The position numbers and the translations under genes were made by a program. From assembly GCA_964247055.1 (NCBI GenBank), contig OZ176054.1, positions 7,254,001-7,318,000 of the forward strand: a stretch of DNA of 64,000 nucleotides. Reading direction: 5' to 3'. The notes beneath the pieces were generated by a model. The model made no database searches and was not told the origin of the DNA. It was given only the letters and a program-made list of their open reading frames with translations. Of this stretch, positions 49,435-61,360 are shown in pieces. Source of the stretch: Paragordius varius. Lineage: Eukaryota > Nematomorpha. Each line of letters opens with the position of its first letter. The stretch's first letter is position 1.

Positions 49435-49745
49435 TTACACAGTGCCCACGAAAAATCTTGTTAGATTGCTTATATTCTACTGATAGAAAAATGTATCAGG
49501 TGTTTTTGTCTTTTTGAGGCCTTATGAGTCATTGAATGAAATTGTTTAATTGTTTATCGAAAAATCGCGTAGCCATTATGTTAAATAAATTATTTGGTGA
49601 AAGCCAGTTACTGCATTCCTAAAAATATTATAATCTGGATTTAAATACAAATTAATATTTATATGAGATTCTGGACGTGGGATCCTAAAGTCTGTAGTTT
49701 TTGGATCAAATGGGCTACTTTTCTTAAATAACGCAACAATGAAGG
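49435..49745 (+). repeat. dispersed AT-rich family A, copy 6
   Basis: CTACTGATAGAAAAATGTAT, CAGGTGTTTTTGTCTTTTTG and GGCCTTATGAGTCATTGAAT at the left. CTTTTCTTAAATAACGCAAC at the right is the inner partner word. Just outside lies TTACACAGTGCCCACG, like the start of 19765-19930. Confidence 0.6.
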
Positions 49746-50209
49746 GATAATTAATATATGTTAGATTATAATACCAAAAAAGGTTACGTATTGGATGATG
49801 TTTTTTAACATATTGGAAACGGTATTAAAACATTGCATAACAATTAAAAACACTTTTTTATATAAATGATTTTATCATTTATATCACTGCATATTTTTGA
49901 ATTAAAAATGTCTGCATATTTAATTTAGGTTAAAGAATTGTGTTCTTCACAAAAATCTACCCAATCTTAAGTGAACTTTTAATATAAAATTTGACGAGAT
50001 AAAAATATTTAGCATCAATCTTATTATATCTAAAAATTGATTTCATAACATTTCAAAGTGATTTTAGCCGTTCCCAACATCCTTAAACCATCAGATATTT
50101 ACTAAAAAATCTTAAAGTATGCTTTTCAAACTTTTTTTAATGCATAATCTAGCGTGGTGGTATTCATCAATAATTAAAGGGCCGAAAAAATATTTTTTTT
50201 TGTACCTAA

Positions 50210-50334
50210 TACAATAATACAATAAAATTTTAGTTGACACATTTGCAGATATATATACTCCAAATGAGTATGTCACATTAATAAATAATTCAGGGCCATA
50301 AAAAAGCACTAGGGTCGCGGTTTGAGTAACACTG
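50210..50334 (-). mobile_element. MITE end sharing the hAT relic terminus
   Basis: On the minus strand it begins CAGTGTTACTCAAACCGCGA, then CCCTAGTGCTTTTTTATGGC. The first 20 bases differ from the 55695 end at only two positions. The other end was not found. Confidence 0.6.
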
Positions 50335-51251
50335 ATCTAGCATATATTAAATATTGTTATTGCACAATGTCGGTATTTTTACATTTATTTCAACTTAAGG
50401 AGAGCCCATTTTTTAAAATTTAAAACCTAATATTAATATTGTTTCCTTTATGAATTGTAGTTTAATATATTTTAATTGAATTTTGATATGTAGCACGCAG
50501 CCAAAAAAATTTATTCGGCTTAATATGCGCTAATTTACCTTTATATATGGAACAACTAACACAAAAGTGTGAGTTATCTTCTCGAATGTCTCATTATAAG
50601 CACCTCGAAATTTTTATACAGTTTTCTATCAGAATATGCATCTTGCATCAGAATACTTTTTATACCCACGGTTATATTCAGTGTTAACTACCTATAACAA
50701 TTAAATTAGTTTATAATACACGCCATATTATAGGGTAAAATAAGAGCGTTAAGTATGTTAAATCGTTTGAATTAATTATTTTCAAATATCGGTGGTTTAG
50801 TGTAAGAACATATGAAAATTATTAAATTTTACTAATTAACGATAAAATAAAATGAGGCTAAAATATATAAACGATTTTTATATATAAAATTTGGATATTT
50901 ATATTATTTTTGGGATAAATTTGCAAAGATGATATATAAAACCATATTAAATCGAAAAAAACAAAAACCCTATTATTACTGAATCCTTACCATACATTAC
51001 ATATTTTTATTTTTTGAGCGTTATACATTTTCTACAATAAAAAAATATGTCAAAATCATTTTACCAGTACATTTTTCATAATTAAATAGAAGACATCATC
51101 GTCATTTTCTCGGTTATATCAAGGAACTCGAAAAAATGAATGTTGTTTACAAAAATGATAATTAAATGAGTTCATGCATTTGTTATTGCGCATAATAAAT
51201 TTGGAGAATTAAGTCAAAAATCTATTTTTATTTTATTTCTATGCATATATA

Positions 51252-53661
51252 ATGAAGCTACTTTTATTTTGGGCAATTTTATTAACTAATATGCTACCTT
51301 TTTTATATGGAAATCCTATAAGCACTTCCAACCCAGATAACATGATAAATACTGTTGATGGCATTTTTATTTTTCGAGAACATGATGAGGAATATGAGGT
51401 TACTTCTAATATTCAATCTATTCATTCAATTTTTTATTTATATAAACAGGATAATGCTAAATTAATTTAAATATATGATATATACAATTATCGAATATAT
51501 GGTAAAAAACCTTTTAAAAAGAGTTTTAAATCTAACTAAGCAGATCTTTACTCTTAAAATGAAAAAAATGGGTTTTATAATTAAATTTTTTGTTTTCCCA
51601 ACCGAAATTTTATGTATAAAAATTAAACTATATAATAAATAGTTCGTCATAAAATAAGTCCACAATTTAATATAAAATATTTGTTATTTGAATTTCAAAA
51701 TTTTGGTATTTACCTGTTTAAAGCCAGCATATAGAAATATATGCACAAAATGCTTCAAACAGCTGATCATCAATAGTGGTGTATTAACTTTTCATACATT
51801 AGCACTTGGATAAAACTCAGTTATTTCAGTTCATCAATCCAAATTGAGGTATCTCGTGATCCCACTGTTTTGAATCTTTTTCAAAAAACATGGAATTAAT
51901 TGAAACCACTGCGAAAATTTGCACTTTTATAACATCGATGAACTGAAATATAAATCAAAATTAATTTAAAAAATTGTTATTATTTATTTTATGGAGAAAC
52001 CAGAAGACTTAAATTTAGACAATATGATTGTGCATTATCGATATATAAAAATATAAATTAATTTATTATATCATGTTATATGTCACAATAATAACTTAAC
52101 TTAAATTTAACGTTACAATTAAAAACACGATGTGCAAATACGTTTCGATGTAGTTTGATATGGACCTTTTTTTTTATAATTTTTATTAGAAGATTAAATT
52201 AAAATTGGGATCAGTAGTTTTTTAAATCAATTTAAATATTGTCTGGGGCCACTAGTTAACCATATTCATATCTAAAAGAATAACATACAAATTTTTACAA
52301 CAAATATATCCGAAAACCTAAATATATTGAATTGCCGGTGGTTTTGAAAAAGTTGTGTAAGTGTTTTGCTGCTTCGCGTATTATGGCAGAGTTTAATTAT
52401 TGGATTTAGATTTTAATTTCGTACACACTTAATTGGTTATATCTTTATTTTTAACTATATTCCCGCACGTTTTATTCATTATGCATGGTGTAATATCTTA
52501 TAGGTTGGTTTCTTTAAGGATAAATCGCAATGAATGGAGAAGCTATATTTTCAATGTTGCAATTAGTCGGAATCGACTTTAGCAAACAACAACAACAACA
52601 ATATCTTATAAAATTAGTCCAGACTAAATTATTTTAATATCAATAATCAATCAGATTAAGCTTTTTCAATAAAATAGTATATTATTTGTTTAGATTTTAT
52701 TATAAAATTTATATTTATAGCGAAATGGCTAGCACTTTGCGAATACTATATAATAGTGATATAAAAATAATTATACAAGCTTGTGCTTTTATAATCATAA
52801 AGCTTCTAAAATGCAAAAATCAGATTTTTTAAGCTAAAACCAACATTTAATTTGTTTAAGGGATATGATTAAAGCATTGGTTTTGTCTAAAAGCGCCATT
52901 TTGCTTTCATGCGCTGACTCCTTAGATTATTGTAAAAACATGTGATTACCCCGTTTCTGTGAAGAAACGATAAAGATAACCTGGTTTAATCAACATTCCA
53001 AAACTTAGTTTTAAATTAAAGGTTAATTTTATCAAAATTTTATTATTTTGTATTTTACTCATCCTATGTTTTTTATAAAATTGAGAAGCCATGTAAAGAC
53101 TAAGATTTTTGGACAAAGGTGATACTTTAGTGTTTTTATATTTTGCTATAAAAATAATATGAAATTTTATGAAATACTTTTAGTATTATCAAAATATTTG
53201 CACTTTATACCCTTTAATTTATTAAAAAAGTATGTGAAACCATACATATTTTTGTATTTTTATATTATTATCGCAAAATTTAGCCCAACAGCTGATAGCT
53301 TAGGCGTAGTTTTTTTAGCTTATCTTACTTATATGCAACATGACTCCCTAATTTTCTTTCAATTCCTCCAATAATATTATTTGGCGGCTCAATGATAAAT
53401 GAATTATTTAAAGGGCTTTAAAATGAAATTTATTACATTTTGTAAAAAATATTTTATTAAAATCCAAACCGCGCTGTACATATTTATTTCTTATTACTTT
53501 CTAATATAGCAACTAAGTTTACTTCAATTATTAAATTTATGCAATTTTCAATTTTTTAGAGAATACCAGATAACAAACTTGACCGATATTATTACCAAAC
53601 TGAGAGTCCAGGTATTTACACACAAATCATATTTTCCGAAAGTATATATTTTATTATATAA
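51252..53661 (+). CDS. small secreted peptide gene, copy 1 (2 exons)
   Basis: Exon 51252-51398 gives 49 residues: a signal peptide (MKLLLFWAILLTNMLPFLYG) and a short acidic stretch with VDGIFIFREHDEEYE. A GTTACT donor and a 2.2-kb intron lead to a likely second exon 53560-53661 (RIPDNKLDRYYYQTESP..., stop 53659-53661). The pairing is supported by a second, diverged pair of the same two exons at 54207 and 55341 with the same phase 0. The product would be about 82 residues and secreted, with no cysteine. The family is unknown to me; a peptide precursor or short secreted factor are only possibilities. Confidence 0.5.
52503..52599 (+). mobile_element. 97-bp retro-insertion with (CAA)n tail and 11-bp TSD
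   Basis: Flanked by AATATCTTATA on both sides (52492-52502 and 52600-52610). The insert ends GTCGGAATCGACTTTAGCAA then (CAA)n, which is how short 5'-truncated LINE or SINE insertions look. The body matches nothing else I saw in the window. Confidence 0.8.
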
Positions 53662-54206
53662 ATGCTTTTTACAATTATCTACCAAATATAAAAGTTAAAC
53701 ATTTATGGGATAACCCTAAGAGTTCTTAAAACACTATAAAACCGTTATTCGTGAAAAATGGAATATTAATACAAATGAAAATCCTTTAATTAACGATGTT
53801 TTATAATTATCTTTGTTAGTTTTACATAATTTGCACCGAAGAACTTTATGCTAATATTGGCCCTATGTATTTAATAAAACTAATATGAATTCGTTATGAT
53901 AACAAGAGCTATTATTGGCTATTTTAGTTTCTGGCTAAAAGTGATATTTATTTTATATGTCTGTAGATTTGTGTGATTTTTTTAATTATATAGGGGGACA
54001 AAATATACAGTTGCGCCTGTTTGCAAATAAATATCTTATTAGCAATAATTTTAATGTAATTAAAAAAATGAACAATCTATTCACCAACAGGCACTTCAAT
54101 ATAATACCCTTTAAGCCTGAGTTAAAATACCGACATGGGCAATAATAGATCTCGTTACTGCATTCATTTAATTATAAAATATATTTATTATAAAACTATT
54201 TTGAAG

Positions 54207-55391
54207 ATATGGTCGACGGGATCTTCATTTACGAAAGAGAAAACGGCCAAGAAGAATATGCGGTATTTTGTTATATTTATCCTAAACTTCTTTTTCTCTA
54301 CCTAAAATGTGGTCTTTTTTAGAAAAACACATGAAGAATTACACTAAATTGTATGTAATAAGCAATGTTTATCCTACTAAAAAATGCAACTTTACATCTA
54401 ACACAATTTTGGCCCATTAATGGGTGAAGAAAACCGAAGGGAAATTTTTTTAACTATTGACTTAAAAATATGATAAATGTATATAAAATTTTTCAATTTT
54501 TTATAAGCATTACAGAGGATGATTATTTTTCATATAACACATAATATAAATCAAGGGTCATTTGACTGTCATTAGTAGATATTTCTATATAATATTTTTT
54601 ATAATATTTTTAGGGCCGTTTTATATATAACAAAAGATAAGTTACAAGATAACCCATATATATAGAAAAATTTATTTAAAAGAGTGTTTTAATGGGTAGA
54701 TGGGAAAAAAGTTGCATGATAAGTGGAATTATACATATTTGGTTTAAGGGGTTGTTAGTGCGCATTCGAGAATAAAATCAATTAATTCTTGCGTTTTCCT
54801 TTTTTTAGGACCTTAGCTTATTTAGTTTTTTTGGATTATGGGGAAAAAGGTTAGAGAATTTAATTTGAAAAAATATAGTAACGCCGTAAGAAAAAGTTTG
54901 CAAAACGATAAAAGGTGTGGAAAACTAATTTAATGTTCAGATTAAATATACATTTAAGGGACAGTAGCTACTAATTATATTTATGTTAGAAGTTAGAACT
55001 AAAGGTTTACCAATTTCAATTTTATAAACCTTAAAAATTGATCAACTATGATGATTAGCTTTTTATATTTATCTGTCTATACTATAGATATTATCAATGA
55101 AAAATCTGAATATTTATGCTAAAATATTGGTTAGATATTTTATTATGTATAAAACTATTGGTATGGAAAATTGCAGATAAAAGGAACATTTTATCTATAA
55201 CAAAAGCCTTCCCTTGCAAAAAATCGATTCTTGTAGGGCTTTTTAAAACAGGCAAACAGTTTAATAACTCTGATTGAGTGAAAACCTTCCAAATAATAAC
55301 CATATTATATATAATATTAATTTTTTATTTTTATTTTTAGACCATTCCAAATAACGAATTAAAGAAATTTTTATACCGAACTAATCACTGA
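54207..55391 (+). CDS. small secreted peptide gene, diverged copy 2 (partial)
   Basis: Exon about 54207-54262 (MVDGIFIYERENGQEEYA) matches the end of copy 1 exon 1. Exon 55341-55391 (TIPNNELKKFLYRTNH, stop 55389-55391) matches copy 1 exon 2. Both joints are phase 0. No signal-peptide exon is visible, so the copy may use an upstream exon I missed, be a pseudogene, or form further exons of the same transcription unit. Confidence 0.4.
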
Positions 55392-55694
55392 AAATCACAA
55401 ATCATATATTTTTTGACAAAAACCAATTCTACTAATGCATTTCTGAATTCAACCAAATAAATGATGTCTAGATACTTTTCATTTTAATGTTTATTTGTTT
55501 TAATCATGTATAAATCGTTAAAATTAAATTTAAGAGCCTAGATGTTTTTGTTGTAATGCATAAGTTGCAAAAAATAAAAATAAAAAGGCTGATAATCGCA
55601 GGAGTCAAATAAAGTTATATCCCTCCCATACATTGTCAAAAACAATTTGAAGGTCCTTTTATATTCTTAACTGTCAAACTTTTTATATCTAAAA

Positions 55695-57961
55695 CAGTGG
55701 TACTCAAACCGCGGGCCGCATGCATGCCTGAGAGTTTTTTAAAAATGCCCTATGAGCGTATTGATACTTAAATTATTTTTTTTATTGATGAATTTTAAAA
55801 ATACACATAAACGAATTTTGGCTTATTTAATTATTAATTTATTTTTAGATTTAATTTTGGTTATTTTTATGACCAAATTTGAAATATAGAAAAATTTCCC
55901 TACATTAATATGATTTCAAAATTTTAACAAGCGTTTCTGTTTCTATATTCTATTTTCTTTTCAATTTTGAAATTTTCATTGCATTCTTTTTTTGTATTTA
56001 AGCAAGCCTTTCACCCAAACTTGCATATACATATTCTTTTCATGCTATCCTGCATCATTTTTTATAATGCATATCTGTTTTTTTATAGCATAGTTCAAAT
56101 TATATTCCTATTTTTCGAAAAAAATTACATAATATTTAAACATAAATTTAAACGATGACATCTAATGCATTATCCGATGAAAATCGATCCTTTAAAAAGG
56201 AACGGGAAGAAAAATTCTTTGTCGTTTTAAATAAAAATGTTGTTACCTGCCTTGTATGTAAAGACAACATAATTATAAAAAATACAATATTAAAAGACAT
56301 TTTACTATCCATTATTTTCATAAATTACCTGAAAATCATGAGGAAAGAAACGAAAAAAAATCAAAAGATTAAGGAATTATCCCGGAAAAAAAATCTGTCC
56401 AGCTTATGAAAATATATTTTAGAAAAAATGTGAAACCATTAACTGATTCCCAACTAATAAAAATAAATGGTTGCACTTTTTTATTTGATAAATTTCATTA
56501 TAAAGATAAAATCATGAGGCAAATTAAAAAACTTCAACTTTCTGATTCAATATGTCGACGCATTGAAGATCTGTCTAAATATATTTTTAACAAAACATTA
56601 TTGGCTCTGAAAAACTGCATATATTTTAGTATCGCTATTGATTCTAGCATGATTTTAGTTCAATACCTTAATGTACTCTCTTCGTGAGATTTTGCAACGA
56701 CAACATAATCCACGAGAAATATTTAAAATAATACCACGAAAGAAAGTGATTTTCTCGAAATAATTAGCAAATTTTTTTGATAATAATGGTATATCTATAA
56801 AAAAATTGATTTCTATTACTCTTTTAAAAAAAATAATTTGTAAAATATTTTATCCTTCTTTATTCATCAGCAAAACTTGGTTTCGAGTGTAAATGAATCA
56901 CTCAATCCAGTAATTTAAACGGTTGTGGATATAGTTAACCACATCCGTGGCAGAGAATTTAACCGCCGTAAATTCAAAAACCTTTTGAAAGATATCCACA
57001 GTGAGTTTGATGATGTTCTTTTGTACTCCGATGTGAGATGGCTAAACATTAGCAAAGTGAATAGATTTTTTGTTTTAAGACATGAAATTCTATTTTTTAT
57101 AAAAGATAACATAAAGATTAACGAGGAAATTAATAAGGACAAATGATGGGTTAATTAGCCTACCTTTGAGACATTAAAATTAAGTATTTTCAATAAAAGT
57201 CTTCAAGGGTGAAGAATAATTTCCCAATTCGCTGATCAAATTGCTTTTGAAGAAGAATTAATAATATAAAAACAAGATTTTATAAATAAAACACTGATAT
57301 ATTTTTTAACACTTAAAACGATTCATGAAGAAACATGAAATTTACCGCGGAGATTTTAATAGTAGACAATTATTTAACATTTTTATCCAATGAGTTGAAA
57401 TTCAGATTTCAAGAATTGAGAAATATTAAAATCCAATATAAGTAACTTGGGCATTTGGGTTTTGATCAGGCGCTTATAATTGAAGAATTCGTAAATTTTA
57501 TAAAAGATTCCAATTTGGAGGCTATATTCATGGAGAATCGTAGTTAAGAAAGATAAGTAGAGTGTTGACGTGTGCAAATAAATATAAAAATATAAAAAAA
57601 TTGCTCAAGTTATCAACTGTTTTTCCCTTAACTTACACGTGTACGGCATATTCTAAAATGAAGTATGTCAAGAATACATAGATAAATCGCTTAACCGATG
57701 ATTATATGGACGACGTACTGTCATGAGGGCAAAACCAAATTGTTAAAAATTATTGGTTACTATAAATGTTGTTATCAAAATATTTTAATTTTTAACGTGC
57801 AAAACGAGTTTTTGGGATCCACAAAAAAATAATTGTGCTGATTTTAGGTATAAAATGTGCACACGTGTCAAATAATGGAATTTTAGCCATTATAAGGTTC
57901 ATGGCCCTCGATAAAATTATATTATATTTGGCCCGTCAAATTTTTTTGGTGAGTACCACTG
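55695..57961 (+). mobile_element. hAT transposon relic with transposase fragments
   Basis: Ends are 12-bp inverted repeats: CAGTGGTACTCA at 55695 and TGAGTACCACTG ending at 57961. Inside, three stretches resemble the GTF2IRD2/ZBED-like branch of hAT transposases. At 56155 DENRSFKKEREEKFF with CLVC is a BED-type start. At 56500-56660 LSDSICRRIEDLSKYI is followed by IYFSIAIDSS, the catalytic-core entry. At 56925-57140 VNHIRGREFNRRKFKNLL and LLYSDVRWLNISKVNRFF. Stops and frame shifts separate them, so it is inactive. The 8-bp flanks (ATCTAAAA, CGCTAATC) match only partly, suggesting age. Confidence 0.8.
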
Positions 57962-58555
57962 CGCTAATCTATGGCCCATGCTTTTTTGAAAAAACTCTTT
58001 GTTATTATTTAAACTATCATCATCATAAATTACCCCATAAACATTTAAATGAATATATAATTATGTGAGCCTCTTTTTTAGACATAAATACTATAAAACA
58101 CTATAACAACTCTGGTGTTTTTAGATAAATGGTCAATTATATTTTGTGACAATTCTTAATAGATTTTACTGAATTGAAATGATAAGTTATTTTTACTTAG
58201 GAAAAATTTTAAAATAGTGGACATCAGTTTCCTGGGTGGTTCACAACGACGGCTCTCACACAACGTAATCCAGTTAATTTTATAACCGCCTAAGGGATAA
58301 TTAGGCGATTTTGTGATATGCGATAGTTTATGGATTATAATTTTTTAAAAATACATGTGATTTTGTGTGAAAAGTCAGCGCCACAATGTTAATCATGGCT
58401 TTTAAACTCAAAGCGCTTTTTTACATTATGCAGTTTATAGATTCTCGATTGGTACGGTCACCATAATGATTTATGAATTGGTATAAAAAAGTATAATTAT
58501 GATTAAAATTTATTATTTACAAATATTAATATATTAAATATAACAAAAATATTTT
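57962..58555. other. intergenic, nothing recognised
   Basis: No coding or repeat signal that I can support; 3' flank of the minus-strand secreted gene. Confidence 0.5.
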
Positions 58556-58715
58556 TTATTCAGAGAAATATGATAAAAACAAAATTATAATATTTTTTAT
58601 TAATTGGTAGACAGGCGCGCAACTAAATAAAATACAAAGTGAATGGAAATTGAAGGTTAAAATAATATTTATTTTATTTTATAATAACTGAAATAATTTT
58701 ATACTTTTCCATTAA

Positions 58716-58754
<39 letters not shown>

Positions 58755-61360
58755 AATAATAAATATTTCATGTTATAACATAACTGTTAAAACCAACATT
58801 TTCGAGTATTCTAATCAATTATATTATATAATAATTATCAATTAATTGAAGTAAGAGATTAGGAAATCTATTTTGCTCCGAAACTTACCATCTAATTTGA
58901 TTATTTATCCCATGTGTGGGTGGTCCTTTACGGGCCCTGTTAGGGCGTTCACGTTCCCCACACCGGGAAAAGTAACAGTCATAAACAGCACCAAAATCGA
59001 ATTGGCGTAATCGTTTATTGCATTCCCTTTTACAATTTCTACATTCGGCGGCTAAATATAATTAAAAATGGAATTGACAGAGTTGTATTTGTTGATTGAT
59101 AAGAATAATACTGAGTTGGAATTATAAAATGTGGTTTAATCAATAATTTAATGGTGATAAGGCTTCTCTTCATATTTATTATATTTATAATGCACACAAT
59201 TATATGATTAATTATTAAACTTTAAATTTATGTTGTGGCCAGTTCACGTTATTTTGGGTCAATTGGCAAAACAGTGGCATAAGGATAAAAAAGAACAAAT
59301 GGTTAAATTTAAACACCACTTTATTCACCCTTAAAACATAGAATTTTTTGTTATTAACTTTATTATTGATAACATTATATCATACCCTACTGTATTACTA
59401 ATTGGCCAACATAAATGTGCATATTGTACGTAAATATTCTATTCTTACGGCGTTCCAATATAACTGGCCTTTGTCGGTAACAGGGTGCCGCTGGATGCGA
59501 AGATGACTCAAGAAATCGAGGCCCTGCAAAAGCAAAAGCTCCCCCAGCCCCGACAGCAGCTAAACCAGGAACAGCCCAGTTTCCTACATTATTAGCGCCA
59601 TAATATCCTCCGGATTCGTAATAACCCCCTGAGGGCGCAAGCGTTTGGGAAGGTAATCTGTTTGTAACGACCACCACACCAGTTCTCCCGTCCTGCTGAC
59701 CCGACTGTTGAACATTGTAATAAACTCCTCCTACTGGCACATTGGCAACATTGACTCCACGACTATCCGCTATTCATATTGGATGGAACATTTTTTATAC
59801 AGTAAAAATCCTTTTTATATAGGTAGACAGACAGACAAAACGTTAAAATATAAAGACGAATATATATTTTTTTCCAAAAGACGAGACCATGCTTTATAAC
59901 CCTTATTTTTTCCCATATAAATCATTTAATTACTACAATTTCAATAATTGAGTATCCAAATTACATCGCTATATCGGACTATGCGATTTTAAACAATATT
60001 TATCAAAATTTTAAAAGTTTGGTTGTTTTTGAAAAAAATAGTCTTTATATTTATACGCTTTGTCCGTATAATTTCAATTTTTACTGTTATATAAAACAGG
60101 GAAACGTTTAGTCGTCATTGCATTAAATAATTAATTTTTATATAATAATAAGATACTCGAACAGTTTATGTGTACCATTCATAAACTGTGGCTTATATAA
60201 ATAGTATCCAGAAAAATAATTTACTCATGCAACTATTAATATGGAAAATATTGATGTCATAATATTACAAATTAAATTGTAAATAAGAGTAAATCGTATG
60301 TAACTGACTAAATTCTGCAAAATTGTTTGACTGATGTAATTTAGCATGTTTAGGGCGTATGTTCTCACTAGTATTTGGTGTACTACGGTTGGTACAAAAG
60401 TTTTCTATACAATTTTATTTTTATTATCTACGATGGGTGTAATTCTTACCCACATTTCTTAATATAATTAGAATGATTTTATATCTTGTGTTCTTCAGAA
60501 TGCCCGATGCCTTTTGCTGATGTCGTTTTAATTCCATTTATTGTTGCTCATTATTATGACAGTTTCAAAATGCGAACGGGGGGATGTGTGCTCAAGGAAC
60601 AATTATATAAGTAAATTAGGACCTCATCAAAAAATCAAAGTACTGACTTATCTAATCTGTTTATACCGTTGTTTACTTTTAAAAAACTTATTATCACATG
60701 CGATGAAAGTGGGCTATAGGGTACAAGAATATTTTTGTATTTTCGTCGTTTTTAAAAATAAATTAAAAATTGATTTACTTGATGTGCTGTAAGTGGAAGT
60801 GTATTTGGGTTTACCGTATTCACAAATTTCACAATTAGTTTTGGAGACCCATTGACCGTTCTCTAGACTCCAATAATCGCACCCATTCCCAGTACACCGG
60901 ACAGTTGATACACCTAATTATATAATATCATATTGACTTGAAAAAATGACAATATCAAATTTAAAAGGGTTATTTTTTAAAAAAATTATAATTTTAAATT
61001 ATTTTCTTGTTTATATTAAATTCTTTTTGGGTTTAGTCAGCAATTACAGATATAAAAATTTTTTACACATGAATCAACTTCTTTGGATAGAAAAGTATAA
61101 ATGATGAAAACTTTCGACAAGATATCATTGTGGCGCTAAACAAAATATATTAATTTCCAAAATATTAATTAATTTTATTAGGACAAATATATACTAGGGA
61201 CTTCATGCTAATAGTAATTAGCCTACAGCCCATATATTTTAAAGCTAACTTTTATTTTTATATAAGCAATTAAAATTAAAATATAATTTATTTTACCGAT
61301 AGCATCGAATTGTGCAATCGTAGCAATTAGAAGCAAGAAGATACAGACTAGAAATTTCAT
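58556..61360 (-). CDS. secreted cysteine-containing protein, 5 exons
   Basis: Minus-strand exons: 61360-61297, 60913-60815, 59769-59449, 59051-58889, 58622-58556. Phases 1, 1, 1 and 2 fit at every joint and give 237 residues with a stop at 58558-58556. The signal peptide is MKFLVCIFLLLIATIAQFDA. A first Cys module (RCTGNGCDYWS...NCEICEY) is followed by a Gly/Tyr/Ala-rich stretch of about 100 residues (SGGYYESGGYYG, VGAGGAFAFAGPRF). A second Cys module (ECRNCKRECNKRLRQFDFG and DCYFSRC) precedes a basic tail and a hydrophobic end (NIIILFLSYF). The ends of exons 3 and 4 are richer in G and C than their surroundings. I do not recognise the family. A surface or matrix protein is plausible; the hydrophobic C-terminus could be a GPI signal or membrane anchor. 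Confidence 0.75.
58720..58749. repeat. (AT)n microsatellite
   Basis: AT dinucleotide run inside the last intron of the minus-strand secreted gene. Confidence 0.95.

Larger units (their letters stand above)
45480..51251. other. long intergenic stretch of repeats
   Basis: No gene recognised over 5.8 kb. It contains family A pieces (45735-46030, 47800-48075, 48450-48570, 49435-49745), a 1.3-kb hAT-type element (46462-47748), (AT)n at 48508-48548, and a MITE end at 50334. Possible hAT-like ends CAGTGGTTACCC near 48805 and CAGTGCCCACG near 49440 were also noticed. Confidence 0.65.

Noticed and set aside
53957-54145. 62-codon frame considered as first exon of peptide copy 2
   Set aside because: It lacks a signal peptide and no donor links it in phase to the exon at 54207.
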